This document shows positions 6,353 to 14,516 of a stretch of 18,088 nucleotides of DNA, piece after piece (the stretch's first letter is position 1; each line of letters opens with the position of its first letter). Source of the DNA: JBDKGV01 sp039798005 (GTDB lineage: Bacteria > Fibrobacterota > Fibrobacteria > UBA5070); the NCBI GenBank assembly GCA_039798005.1, contig JBDKGV010000045.1, positions 1 through 18,088 of the forward strand, read 5' to 3'. The position numbers were made by a program, and so were the translations under genes. The notes under the pieces are model-generated. The model saw nothing but the letters and a program-made list of their open reading frames with translations, had not been told where the DNA came from and searched no databases.

Positions 6353-8398
6353 TTGAAGCGGCTTTGGAAATTGGGCCTGCTCCTTCCCGTCATGGCGCGG
6401 GCGGAGTTCATCCTGCCGGTGGCAGGGGAACAAGTGTCCCCTGAAGGAACCGGGATCGTCTACAGTTCGCCTGTAAAAGCATGGCGAGTGGACTTCTATT
6501 GGAATGGAGCCGTCAAAGGCGATGTGAAGGCGAAGGACCTCGGAGACGGGCTTTGGCAGGCAAGGCTTGGTGCCATGGTGCGCGGACCGGTGTCCTTGCG
6601 CGCCATTTCCCGGGATTCCTCGGGGAATGTCCTGGCGGACGAGTCCATCGCCTTTCGCAGCGGAGAGGCGCCGTCGAGCAACGACAAGGGAAGTCGCTGG
6701 ATTCAGAGCCTGTCCCTGTCCGGGGGCGGTGGGGTTCGGGGTGGGCTCTCGGAAGGAACCATCGAAAAGCGATCGGCGCTTACCTATGCCGACGGGAAGC
6801 TGGTTCAGGGTGAAAGTTCCAGCCCGCTGGACAACCAGGTCGGTGCTTGGGGAAATTCGCTCTGGCAAGTGGAGAATGGCCTGTTCCAAGCCCGATTGCG
6901 CTTGGCGGGCGACCTTCGCGAAAACCAGTTCGAGCAGTCGGCGAATCAGTACGGAGCGGACCTCTCGTGGGGGCCTTGGCTTGCGTTGCGCGTCGGTGAT
7001 CAGTTCCCGGTATGGGATCCCCTGCTCATGGACGGGGTGCGCGTACGTGGGGCGTCGGTGGAGATGGCCGCGACCAGCGAAGGCGTTTCCTGGTTGCGCG
7101 GCAAGTTGTTGGCGGGCCAATTGCGCCGCCAGACGAGCGCTTGGATCGGTTGGACGGCTTCCAACGATTCCATGGTGACTCCCGGAACGTGGGAGCGACA
7201 GATGGTGGCGGCTCAGTTGAGCGTCGGGAAAGGGGAGAATTTCCTGGGGAGCCTCACCTTCGAGCGGGCTTGGGACGTGTCCGACGCGGGCAACGAGGCC
7301 TTGCGACCAGCACTGCAAGGCCCTGCACCGGCGGAGAACGTGGGTGCCGCGATGGATCTGCATCTTTGGTGGCTGCGGCACAAGTTGGAATGGTACGGCA
7401 ACGCGGCGATCTCGGCCGTCACCGAAAATCGGTACACGAACACCTTCGCCGATTCGACCATGGACTCTCTGGACCTTGAGATTCCTTCCGCGCTTTCCAG
7501 CCTGATTCCCGTGAACAGCACGACGCGCGGCACCCAACGATTGCTGGGTGGCGATGTCGGGGAGTGGTTCAATGCGAACACCTCGTGGCGCACGGGACTT
7601 CGCTTCCGGGAATCCTGGGGGCGTGCTTTCACCTTGCGCGAGGAGATCAAGGTCCTGCATCGGGGAATGGATTTCGAGTCCTTTGCGCGTTCGGTGCGGG
7701 AGTCGGGGCGTGACGGCTTGGAATGGAGCCAAGGCTTGGGCTTCCTCTCGAACCAGTTGGACTTGAGCAGTACCGTGGGAATCTTCACGATCCCGGACGG
7801 GTATGGAGGAGAGCGGGAGGAGACCTCCTACCAGGTGACGAGTTCGTTCGCCACCGGCCGCGGGACGAGCCTGTACCTCACCGGATCGCAACGCACCCAG
7901 GAATCGGACAGCTCGGGCGGCTACACTTCGCGCGGTGCGAACATGGGGGCGTCCCAGCCGATTCCTTCCAGCGCGGGAACGGTGTCGTTGCGGCTTGGAT
8001 ACGGGATCCAGCAGGACCGCTCCTCCCTTGTCGCCACGAGCATCACGGTGGTGCAGAACAGCGTGAACGGGCAAGTCCGGTTCCGTCCTCGCGATGGCGC
8101 ATGGGAGCCTCGCGTGAGTTGGCAGCTCAACCACCAGGATCTCAGCCATGTGACGGAACAGCGCGTGCTGGCGGGCGTCGGCGCAAGGCTCTTGGATCGC
8201 CGGTTGGATCTCCAGCTGGACGCGGGCGGATCGATGCAGGCCTTCGACGATCATTCGCGTTGGAGCCGCCTTGAGCAGATGGCCTCGGCAAGCCTTTCCG
8301 TGGGCGATGCGAGCTCCGTGCGGCTGTCCCAGCAAGTCGCATGGCTCAATCCCCGCATGGATGTGCGGGCCGATCTGTCCTGGGAGACCTTCTTCTGA
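6353..8398 (+). CDS. Large outer-membrane beta-barrel protein with N-terminal Ig-like domain
   Basis: A 681-residue predicted outer-membrane protein starting at TTG 6353; AGGGGG (6343-6348) lies just upstream, and the signal peptide (MKRLWKLGLLLPVMARA) begins there. Residues about 20-105 resemble a bacterial Ig-like domain (VKAWRVDFYWNGAV, VSLRAISRDSSGNV). A Gly/Ser-rich linker leads into roughly 550 residues of alternating amphipathic strands with aromatic girdle residues (GLFQARLRLAGDL, TSWRTGLRFRESWGRAF, GTVSLRLGYGIQQ), ending in RADLSWETFF. The terminal Phe is the outer-membrane insertion signature. The size suggests some 20 or more strands. No plug, TonB box or POTRA domain is seen, so it is not a typical TonB receptor. 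It lies 9 bases after the FecR gene and 2 bases before the cyclase, placing it inside the same transcription unit as a possible outer sensor or partner of FecR. The ligand and any transport activity are unknown. Confidence 0.8.
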   Translation: MKRLWKLGLLLPVMARAEFILPVAGEQVSPEGTGIVYSSPVKAWRVDFYWNGAVKGDVKAKDLGDGLWQARLGAMVRGPVSLRAISRDSSGNVLADESIAFRSGEAPSSNDKGSRWIQSLSLSGGGGVRGGLSEGTIEKRSALTYADGKLVQGESSSPLDNQVGAWGNSLWQVENGLFQARLRLAGDLRENQFEQSANQYGADLSWGPWLALRVGDQFPVWDPLLMDGVRVRGASVEMAATSEGVSWLRGKLLAGQLRRQTSAWIGWTASNDSMVTPGTWERQMVAAQLSVGKGENFLGSLTFERAWDVSDAGNEALRPALQGPAPAENVGAAMDLHLWWLRHKLEWYGNAAISAVTENRYTNTFADSTMDSLDLEIPSALSSLIPVNSTTRGTQRLLGGDVGEWFNANTSWRTGLRFRESWGRAFTLREEIKVLHRGMDFESFARSVRESGRDGLEWSQGLGFLSNQLDLSSTVGIFTIPDGYGGEREETSYQVTSSFATGRGTSLYLTGSQRTQESDSSGGYTSRGANMGASQPIPSSAGTVSLRLGYGIQQDRSSLVATSITVVQNSVNGQVRFRPRDGAWEPRVSWQLNHQDLSHVTEQRVLAGVGARLLDRRLDLQLDAGGSMQAFDDHSRWSRLEQMASASLSVGDASSVRLSQQVAWLNPRMDVRADLSWETFF

Positions 8399-8400
8399 GG

Positions 8401-10455
8401 GTGCGCTCTTGGCTGGGTGCACTGCTTGTCACGGTACTTGTCTATCTCACGCAGTTCCTGCAGGTCTTCTCCTTCTGGGATGAACAGGTGCTGGACCATG
8501 CAAGCCAGCTCACCCGCCCGAACCCGTTGGATCTGCCGCTTTGCGTGGTGGAACTTTCGGACGAGACGATCCAGGAACTGGGAAATCCACCGTCGCGGGC
8601 CGTCTATGCCCACATGCTCGATGTGCTGGCCAAGGGCGGGGCGCGATGGGTCGTCCTTGACTTGGTCTTCGATCTGCCCCGTCGTGATTCCTCCGAGGAT
8701 TCGGCCTTGGCGCAGGCGCTTCGCAGGCATCCCAACACGACCTTGTCGGGACAGCTTCCCGAAAGTCAGATCCGCTCCGGGACTGCGGGGGTCCTGAACG
8801 TCCTGGCAAGCCAGGAGCGGGTGCGACCCATGGACGCCTTCCTGGTGGCCAACCCGCGCTGGGGTGTCGTGCTCAATCGCGAGGATGCGGACGGCGTGGT
8901 GCGGCGGTACCGCAGCGCATGGAAGGACCTTGACGGTCGATCCCGCCTGTCGCTTGGGGCGCGCGCCCTGGTGGACATGGGATGGTTTGACAGCACGCTT
9001 CTGGAGCAGGATCCGTGGAACGATCCGCGTGGGTTTCGCATCCGGTTCGCCGGCGGAGCGCGTTCGTTTCCCTATTACTCGCTTGAAAAGGTGGTGGACG
9101 ATTCGAACTGGACATCCCCGACCGAGGATGCATGGGGAGAACGACTGGATCTGAGCGATTCCATCGTAAAGTCCGGAGCGTTTCGCGACAAGATCGTGCT
9201 GGTCGGAGCCACCGCAAGGACCCTGCAGGACATCTACAAGATCCCGGGAGACGAGAACTCCAGCATGAGCGGAGTGGAGCTCCACGCCCATGCCATGGCG
9301 ACGTTCCTGTCCCGCAAGGTCGTGAACGATCCGCCGCGCCTGTTCTATTGGCCCTTGGTCTTCCTCGTCGCTTGGGCCCTCCTGAGGTATCTGCGCCGCT
9401 TGATGCACGGCTGGCTTGCGGTGGCCGTCCTGCTTGCCTTGCTTCTGGGGTGGGTGATCCTCGTGGTGGCTGTCGCGGCTTGGATGCAAGTGGGACTGTT
9501 GCTTTCCGTGGGCGTGGTGGTGCTCTCGGGAACCGTTCTGGTGGCCGCGGTGGAGCGCATGATGCTCGAAGTCGCTCGCAAGCGGGAGATCACCCGCGCC
9601 TTTGGCCAGTACGTTTCCCCCGAAGTTGTTCGCATGATGATCAACGACCCCTCACGCGTGGTCCTGGGGGGGACGCGTGCCGAGATCACGGCCCTTTTCA
9701 GCGACTTCGAAGGCTTCACGAGCCTGACCGAAGGGTTGCCTGCCGAGGATCTGGTACGGCATCTGGGGGATGCATTTTCCACCCTTTCGCAGGTGCTGCT
9801 CGATGAAGGCGGAACCCTCGACAAGTTCATGGGCGATGCGATCATGGCGGAATTCGGCATGCCGTTCCCGCAAGCGGACAAGGCCGTGCGCGCGTGCCGA
9901 GCCGCTTGGAAGATGCAACAGGCGCTGGAAGGCCTGCGCGGGCAAGCAAGGGGCTTTCCCGATCTGCACATGCGCGTCGGAGTCAGCACCGGCGAGGCGA
10001 TTTTCGGAAACCTCGGTTCGAGGCAGAAGTTCGACTACACAGCCCTTGGCGATGCGGTGAATCTCGGGTCCCGGCTGGAAGGCGTGAACAAGCACTACGA
10101 TACCCAGATCCTGCTGGAAGGCAATACGCGCAAGCAGGTGGGCGAGGTGGCCTTGGTGCGGATGCTCGACCGCGTGCGGGTGGCCGGCAAGCGCGATGCC
10201 GTGGAGGTGTGGGAGCTGGTCGGCATGCAGGGCGAGCCGGGGCAGCTTCTGTCGTCACAGGACTTGGACGACTGGCAAGCGATCCGGGACCTCCATGATG
10301 AGGGAGATTTCCTCGGGCTCCAGGCGAGGCTTGCGGCATTCTTGAGCCTCCATCCCAAGGACGGCCCGGCGCGGTGCCTGAAGGAACGCGCCGATCAGTT
10401 CCTGGCCACGGGAGTTCCGGCGAACTGGGATGGAGTGGTCTCGCTGGGCAAGTGA
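8401..10455 (+). CDS. CHASE2-domain class III adenylate cyclase
   Basis: A 684-residue inner-membrane sensor enzyme, predicted to make cAMP from ATP. GTG 8401, two bases after the upstream TGA, is chosen for coupling and because the first membrane helix follows directly (WLGALLVTVLVYLTQF). ATG 8341 would overlap the barrel gene by 58 bases. Residues about 25-312 form the extracytoplasmic CHASE2 domain (FVLVGAT-type motif seen as DKIVLVGATA; SGVELHAHAMATFL). Three membrane helices lie at about 314-330, 339-361 and 364-383. The cyclase domain has both metal aspartates (D435 in FSDFEGFT, D479 in DKFMGDA), the ATP-selecting Lys475, Thr547 in DYTALGD, and the transition-state pair Asn554/Arg558 in NLGSRLE. 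All catalytic residues are therefore present; Thr547 is the class IIIb pattern, often bicarbonate-sensitive. The last 100 residues form a helical tail. It is likely the cytoplasmic output of the envelope cluster. Confidence 0.93.
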   Translation: MRSWLGALLVTVLVYLTQFLQVFSFWDEQVLDHASQLTRPNPLDLPLCVVELSDETIQELGNPPSRAVYAHMLDVLAKGGARWVVLDLVFDLPRRDSSEDSALAQALRRHPNTTLSGQLPESQIRSGTAGVLNVLASQERVRPMDAFLVANPRWGVVLNREDADGVVRRYRSAWKDLDGRSRLSLGARALVDMGWFDSTLLEQDPWNDPRGFRIRFAGGARSFPYYSLEKVVDDSNWTSPTEDAWGERLDLSDSIVKSGAFRDKIVLVGATARTLQDIYKIPGDENSSMSGVELHAHAMATFLSRKVVNDPPRLFYWPLVFLVAWALLRYLRRLMHGWLAVAVLLALLLGWVILVVAVAAWMQVGLLLSVGVVVLSGTVLVAAVERMMLEVARKREITRAFGQYVSPEVVRMMINDPSRVVLGGTRAEITALFSDFEGFTSLTEGLPAEDLVRHLGDAFSTLSQVLLDEGGTLDKFMGDAIMAEFGMPFPQADKAVRACRAAWKMQQALEGLRGQARGFPDLHMRVGVSTGEAIFGNLGSRQKFDYTALGDAVNLGSRLEGVNKHYDTQILLEGNTRKQVGEVALVRMLDRVRVAGKRDAVEVWELVGMQGEPGQLLSSQDLDDWQAIRDLHDEGDFLGLQARLAAFLSLHPKDGPARCLKERADQFLATGVPANWDGVVSLGK

Positions 10456-10473
10456 GGTAGCTTTGGGGACGAA

Positions 10474-10818
10474 ATGTCCAGCACGATCCTGAGAACCATC
10501 CTGCTTTTGTCCCTGTCCAACGTCTTCATGACCTTTGCGTGGTATGCGCATTTGAAGAATCTCTCGACAAGGCCTTGGTGGATCGCGGCCTTGGCGAGTT
10601 GGGGCATCGCCTTGTTCGAATACCTGCTGCAGGTGCCTGCCAACCGATTGGGACACACGACGATGTCGGTGCCGCAGCTCAAGATCCTGCAGGAAGCGAT
10701 CGCCCTCACGGTCTTCGTTCCGTTCGCGGTCTTCTATCTCAGGGAGCCGCTGCGCTGGAACTATCTGGCAGCAGCTGCGTGCATCCTTCTGGCGGTGTGG
10801 TTCGTGTTTCGCGGCTGA
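10474..10818 (+). CDS. DUF486 / DMT-family small membrane protein
   Basis: A 114-residue protein that matches the DUF486 family end to end in length and motifs: LSNVFMTFAWYAHLKN, SWGIALFEYLLQVPANRLG, VPQLKILQEAIALTVFVPFA, LREPLRWNYLAA and a C-terminal VWFVFRG. Four membrane helices are expected at about 5-24, 36-53, 73-92 and 97-112. The family is placed in the drug/metabolite transporter superfamily as a half-size relative that probably dimerises; the substrate is unknown. GGGGA (10465-10469) precedes the ATG by four bases. It follows the cyclase by 18 bases and so is probably on the same mRNA, although no functional link is known. The stop codon is the first part of a long palindrome that separates it from the next gene. 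Confidence 0.9.
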   Translation: MSSTILRTILLLSLSNVFMTFAWYAHLKNLSTRPWWIAALASWGIALFEYLLQVPANRLGHTTMSVPQLKILQEAIALTVFVPFAVFYLREPLRWNYLAAAACILLAVWFVFRG

Positions 10819-10861
10819 GGATTCTTGGGCGGCCTCGAAGGGCGCTTGGGAATCCTACTTT
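10818..10861 (+). terminator. Long imperfect palindrome, candidate terminator or control hairpin
   Basis: The arms run AGGATTC (10818-10824), TTGG, GCG, G, CCT, loop CGA (10836-10838), AGG, G, CGC, TTGG, GAATCCT (10850-10856). Thirteen base pairs are broken by one G/G mismatch and a symmetric TTGG/TTGG internal loop. ACTTT follows, a poor U tract. It begins within the DUF486 stop codon and ends 11 bases before the next ATG, filling almost the whole intergenic gap. It may end the cyclase mRNA, stabilise its 3' end, or control the next gene. Confidence 0.5.
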
Positions 10862-10867
10862 CCGTGC

Positions 10868-13800
10868 ATGCGTCGCTTCTCTCTCGCCTTGGCCTTGGGG
10901 CTCCTGTCCCTGGCATCCCACTCTCAGGCCCGTCAAAGTTTCTGGACCCCTCCGACGGCCTCGGCCTCCGATCCGGACACCTTGGAGATCCGGTTGTTCC
11001 TGGTGGACTTCAAGCAGGAAGACCCCGACAACAAGCAGACCTCGGGAAACGGGCTCTTTGGCAGTGATGGAAGCAAGGGCCTGGAGTCTGCCGCATTGCG
11101 CAAGGCCGATCCGGTCGCCCACGCGCGTCGGGTCCTGCGCTTTGCCCAGGACTACTGGCAAAAGGCTTCGGGAGGCCGATTGGTCATCCAGGGCCGGGTC
11201 GAGGTCGATTGGAAATACAGCCTGCAGCAGGAGATCAAATTCTTCACCCTGCCTTCGCGCGCAACGGGCGAGAACAAGTCCGAGTACTGGAACCGGACCG
11301 AGATCCGCCTGTTGGAGCTGGTGGATTCGGCGGTGACGCGCGCCGCATCGGACCCGACCGGCCCCTTTGCCCTTCCCGCGACGAACTCGGCCAAGAAGCG
11401 CACCTTGTTCGCCTGCATGCATGCCGGGGTCAACCGGGGGACGGATGGTGGCACCAAGGGCGCCAACAACGCCGACACCCAGCGCGACCTGCTGGACTTC
11501 TTCGTGGCCCCTGCCGATTTTCGCCTGCTTGCCAAGGCGACCGACAGCCTGCGTCGCGACAGCCTCGGGGTGCCCTTCAAGATCGACGGGAAGGCCGACA
11601 CCTTGCGGTCACTTTTCCTGTTGCCGGAGGCGATGTCCCAAGATGGCCTGAACTGGGGTGTCGGAGGTTTGCTTGCGCAACAGATCGGCAGCGCCCTGGG
11701 CTTGCCGATGACCGGTGAAAGCGGGGTCCGCGATCCTTCGCCCTCGGTGCTGGGAAGCTGGGATCTGATGGATGCGGGATCCTCGGCAGGAAACGGATTC
11801 CTGCCCGTGCTTCCGATGGCGTGGCACCGGCTCTTCCTGGGCTGGAGCACGCCGATCGAAGTGCGCCCGGGAGCCTCGCGCACCTCGACGGTGCGCCTGC
11901 CCGCCGTGCGTCCCGGCCAGGACATGGTGGCTGTGGTGCGTCTGGATGGGGGCGAATACCTCCTGATCGAAAACCGCCAGCGGGCCGATTCCGCCGGGTA
12001 TTCCCGGCTCCGTCAGCTTGTTCCCGGAGTCGCCGATTCCCTCTCGACCGTCGTCTGGCGTCCCGATTCCGTGGGGTATCTCTTCGAGGATTCCCTTTCC
12101 GTGGGTTCTTCCAGGGTGCCCAATCCGCGCAAGCCCAAGGGCATGATCGCATCGAGCGGTGTGGATGCGGGGCTTCCCGGTTCCGGCTTGCTGGTATGGA
12201 AAGTCAACGAATGGCTGCTGCAGGAATACCTGTCCGGGCAGGCGGTCAATCCGTGGTTGGGGGATTCTCTCCAGGATCATTTCCGGGGGATCACGCTTCT
12301 TCAGGCTTCGGGCAAGCCGACCTTGGGACAGCGCTTCAAGAACGCCGCCGGTGAGACGCTGATGGACTACGGCACGGGTGCGGATGCCCTTCCTCACGTC
12401 CGGCGCAAGATTGCAAGCGGCAAGGAAACCAAGCGCGACACCGTCACGGTGATTCCGGCGGTGGGATATGTGTCGACCCAGACCTCCAGCGGCGCGCGCA
12501 CCTTGATCACCCTGCGAGCCACTTGGCCTGCAAGCTCGCTTGCGGAGCGCGGTTCCATTCCCTTGGACGGCGATTCCGTCGTGAACGCAGGGGACAGCAG
12601 CCTGCTCCTTGAAATCGACTGGGGAGCCTTGCGGGCCCCGCAGGACAGCCTGTATCCGGTTCGCCTTCCACCGGGCGTGGGCGCGTATTCCATTCTGCCG
12701 GGACCATCGCGCTGGCCGCTTTCCAGTTGGGTCGTGGATTCCACCGGCCATGTCCAGTTGCTGGACTCCACCGGGCTTTCCCCGCGGAAATGCGATACCT
12801 GCTCACTTCCCCTCTTCCCCCGCAACGACACCATCCTGGTGCGGGCAAATTGGACGGATTCCGTCAAGACTCCGTTTGCCAACGCCTCGACCTCGCAATC
12901 GCTGCGACGCTTCCCGGTCCAGAACCTCTCTCGCCTTCCTGCCGGCACCACCCGCTTCCCGATCGGGACGGCGACCCAAGGCGACACCTTGTGCGTGATC
13001 AGTCGCCAGGGCTTGGCAAGCTTTGTGTGGCCCGAAGGCGACTCGATCCGCACGAGCACCCATACGGGGCGTTTCATCACGGCTCCGCTGGGGCTTGGCG
13101 GGGTCTTCTATGCCGCCGACACCACCGGGATGCTGTTGCGCCTGACCCCATCGGGGCAGGATACCGTTTGCAACGTCTCCGGGCCCAATGGCATCTCGGG
13201 TGTCCAGTTCCTTGCGCGGGGTCGCACTTGGGCCCCTTCGGATGCCGTATTTGCCGTGGATTCCACGGGTCGAGTGGTGCGTGTGGATCTGCCTGCCCGC
13301 AACCCCATGCTTTTCGCGGCACCGGTTTCCCGCCTTCCCGGCGAGACCTTCACGGTCTCCAGCAGCGATTTCGATCGCGACGGGGCCGATGACGCCTTCG
13401 TGCTGGGTTCGCGTGGAACCGCCGCCCTGTATGGTGGCAGGACCGGTGAACGGATGCCCGGTTGGCCTCGGCAGTTTGCGCGCGGTCCGTCCGGCCAAGG
13501 CGTGGCGGGTGATCCGGGATTTCCCGCGCTTGCCGACCTTGAAGGCTCGGGGTACCCCCAGATCCTGTTCACGGGAACCGATCGACTGTGGCTGGTGGAC
13601 AGGAACGGAATCGCTCCGTCGGGATGGCCGGTGCGCTTGGGAGGCAATGACTTGCTCAACCTCTCCACGGCCAATCGCCGGTTTCCGGCCGGAGTGGTGG
13701 GATCCTCTCCGTTGGTGGTGGATCTGGAGAGCAACGGATCGAAGCAGGTCCTGTTGGGAAGCCCGGACGGCCGCATCTTCGCCTTCACGGCATCGGGATC

Positions 13801-14368
13801 GAGTTACGCCGGTCCTTTGCTGACCACGGATGCCGGTGCGGGCTCCAAGCTGAACTACTCCGTATCGAGCTGGCCTTTGGCGGCTGGCACGCGCACCACC
13901 GATTCGTTGCTGTGCCCATGGCTGCATCCCTTTGCGGTGGCGGGGCGGCTGCAGTCGCTGTCCTCGGGCGGTGGGCTTGAGCTTTTCCGCACCGGGAATT
14001 CCAAGGTGCTGTGGGGAATGCCCGGTGGCGATGCCGGTCGCGGGTTCTGGCTGGATGCGAGAAATCTGGGTTCCTTGAAGGCGGTCGCGGATCTGTCGGG
14101 TTTCCATTTCTATCCCCATCCGGTGCGTGGTGGCAAGACCACGGTCCGCTACGATCTGGGCAAGGCCGCCCGCTCGGTGAGCCTGGACATCTTCGATCAG
14201 ACATCCTTCGTCGTGTTGCACAAGGATGGGCTTCCCACCGGGTCGGGCCGTCAGTCCCAAGGTTTGGAAGGTCTTGCGCTGGGCACGGGAGTCTACGCTG
14301 CACGCTTGACGGTGGAGCTTGATTCGGGCACCAGGACATCGTGGTTCCGTTTGGCCGTGGTTCGCTGA
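10868..14368 (+). CDS. Secreted M6-metalloprotease-like protein with lost active site and C-terminal T9SS/FlgD-like domain
   Basis: A 1166-residue exported protein with signal peptide MRRFSLALALGLLSLASHSQA. Residues about 38-330 follow the M6 (immune inhibitor A-like) scaffold: ARRVLRFAQDYWQKASGGRL, LFACMHAGV, LLPEAMSQDG, WDLMDAGSSAG (298-308) and PMAWHRLFLGWS. Where active members read HEFGHALGLPD, this protein has QQIGSALGLPM: Gln271, Gln272 and Ser275 replace both zinc His and the catalytic Glu, so peptidase activity is not expected. The middle holds Ser/Asp-rich beta-structure. FG-GAP/VCBS-like repeats follow, one with a calcium-type loop DFDRDGADD (about 833-841). The C-terminus (about 1078-1166; FYPHPVRGGKTTVRYDLG, GLALGTGVYAARL) resembles FlgD-Ig/T9SS type A sorting domains, suggesting cell-surface delivery. 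It has no Shine-Dalgarno; TACTTT lies 6 bases before ATG. The frame is intact over 3.5 kb, so the protein is maintained. Confidence 0.82.
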   Translation: MRRFSLALALGLLSLASHSQARQSFWTPPTASASDPDTLEIRLFLVDFKQEDPDNKQTSGNGLFGSDGSKGLESAALRKADPVAHARRVLRFAQDYWQKASGGRLVIQGRVEVDWKYSLQQEIKFFTLPSRATGENKSEYWNRTEIRLLELVDSAVTRAASDPTGPFALPATNSAKKRTLFACMHAGVNRGTDGGTKGANNADTQRDLLDFFVAPADFRLLAKATDSLRRDSLGVPFKIDGKADTLRSLFLLPEAMSQDGLNWGVGGLLAQQIGSALGLPMTGESGVRDPSPSVLGSWDLMDAGSSAGNGFLPVLPMAWHRLFLGWSTPIEVRPGASRTSTVRLPAVRPGQDMVAVVRLDGGEYLLIENRQRADSAGYSRLRQLVPGVADSLSTVVWRPDSVGYLFEDSLSVGSSRVPNPRKPKGMIASSGVDAGLPGSGLLVWKVNEWLLQEYLSGQAVNPWLGDSLQDHFRGITLLQASGKPTLGQRFKNAAGETLMDYGTGADALPHVRRKIASGKETKRDTVTVIPAVGYVSTQTSSGARTLITLRATWPASSLAERGSIPLDGDSVVNAGDSSLLLEIDWGALRAPQDSLYPVRLPPGVGAYSILPGPSRWPLSSWVVDSTGHVQLLDSTGLSPRKCDTCSLPLFPRNDTILVRANWTDSVKTPFANASTSQSLRRFPVQNLSRLPAGTTRFPIGTATQGDTLCVISRQGLASFVWPEGDSIRTSTHTGRFITAPLGLGGVFYAADTTGMLLRLTPSGQDTVCNVSGPNGISGVQFLARGRTWAPSDAVFAVDSTGRVVRVDLPARNPMLFAAPVSRLPGETFTVSSSDFDRDGADDAFVLGSRGTAALYGGRTGERMPGWPRQFARGPSGQGVAGDPGFPALADLEGSGYPQILFTGTDRLWLVDRNGIAPSGWPVRLGGNDLLNLSTANRRFPAGVVGSSPLVVDLESNGSKQVLLGSPDGRIFAFTASGSSYAGPLLTTDAGAGSKLNYSVSSWPLAAGTRTTDSLLCPWLHPFAVAGRLQSLSSGGGLELFRTGNSKVLWGMPGGDAGRGFWLDARNLGSLKAVADLSGFHFYPHPVRGGKTTVRYDLGKAARSVSLDIFDQTSFVVLHKDGLPTGSGRQSQGLEGLALGTGVYAARLTVELDSGTRTSWFRLAVVR

Positions 14369-14413
14369 CAATCCTGCCCTCAGACGCTGCGGCGGTGGCT
14401 GCAGCGGATGGAT

Positions 14414-14432
14414 TTGTGACCGGATTGTGACC
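14414..14432 (+). repeat. Tandem TTGTGACC repeat, possible regulator site
   Basis: Two exact copies of TTGTGACC (14414-14421 and 14425-14432), separated by GGA, repeat with an 11-base period, about one helical turn. They lie 49 bases upstream of the -35 of the next promoter. Direct repeats with this period often bind a protein on one DNA face. The rest of the gap 14369-14480 shows only a short GCTGC/GCAGC hairpin. Confidence 0.4.
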
Positions 14433-14480
14433 AAAGAGCGGTTTAGGCGGAGTGTTTCATCAAGTACCTTGCGACAGGAC

Positions 14481-14509
14481 TGGACAAGCTCCCGATTGAG
14501 TGATAGGAT
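14481..14509 (+). promoter_or_regulatory. Sigma-70-type promoter for the glycosyltransferase gene, leaderless
   Basis: TGGACA (14481-14486; 5 of 6 to the -35 consensus), a 17-base spacer, then TAGGAT (14504-14509; 4 of 6) with an extended TG at 14501-14502. This is the best promoter in the window. The ATG at 14517 begins 7 bases after the -10, where transcription should start, so the mRNA would have little or no 5' leader. AGG at 14510-14512 is the only Shine-Dalgarno-like element. Confidence 0.6.
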
Positions 14510-14516
14510 AGGTTCG

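Noticed and set aside
5339..8422. A 1027-codon open frame on the - strand
   Set aside because: It lies antisense to the secreted, FecR and barrel genes. The protein is rich in Arg/His/Gln/Pro with no domain or signal and is a by-product of high GC at third codon positions. The + strand genes have signal peptides and family motifs.
14319..14516. An upstream in-frame extension of the glycosyltransferase
   Set aside because: It would overlap the M6-like gene and translate through the direct repeat and promoter. The family N-terminus MKILLLTPE starts exactly at 14517.
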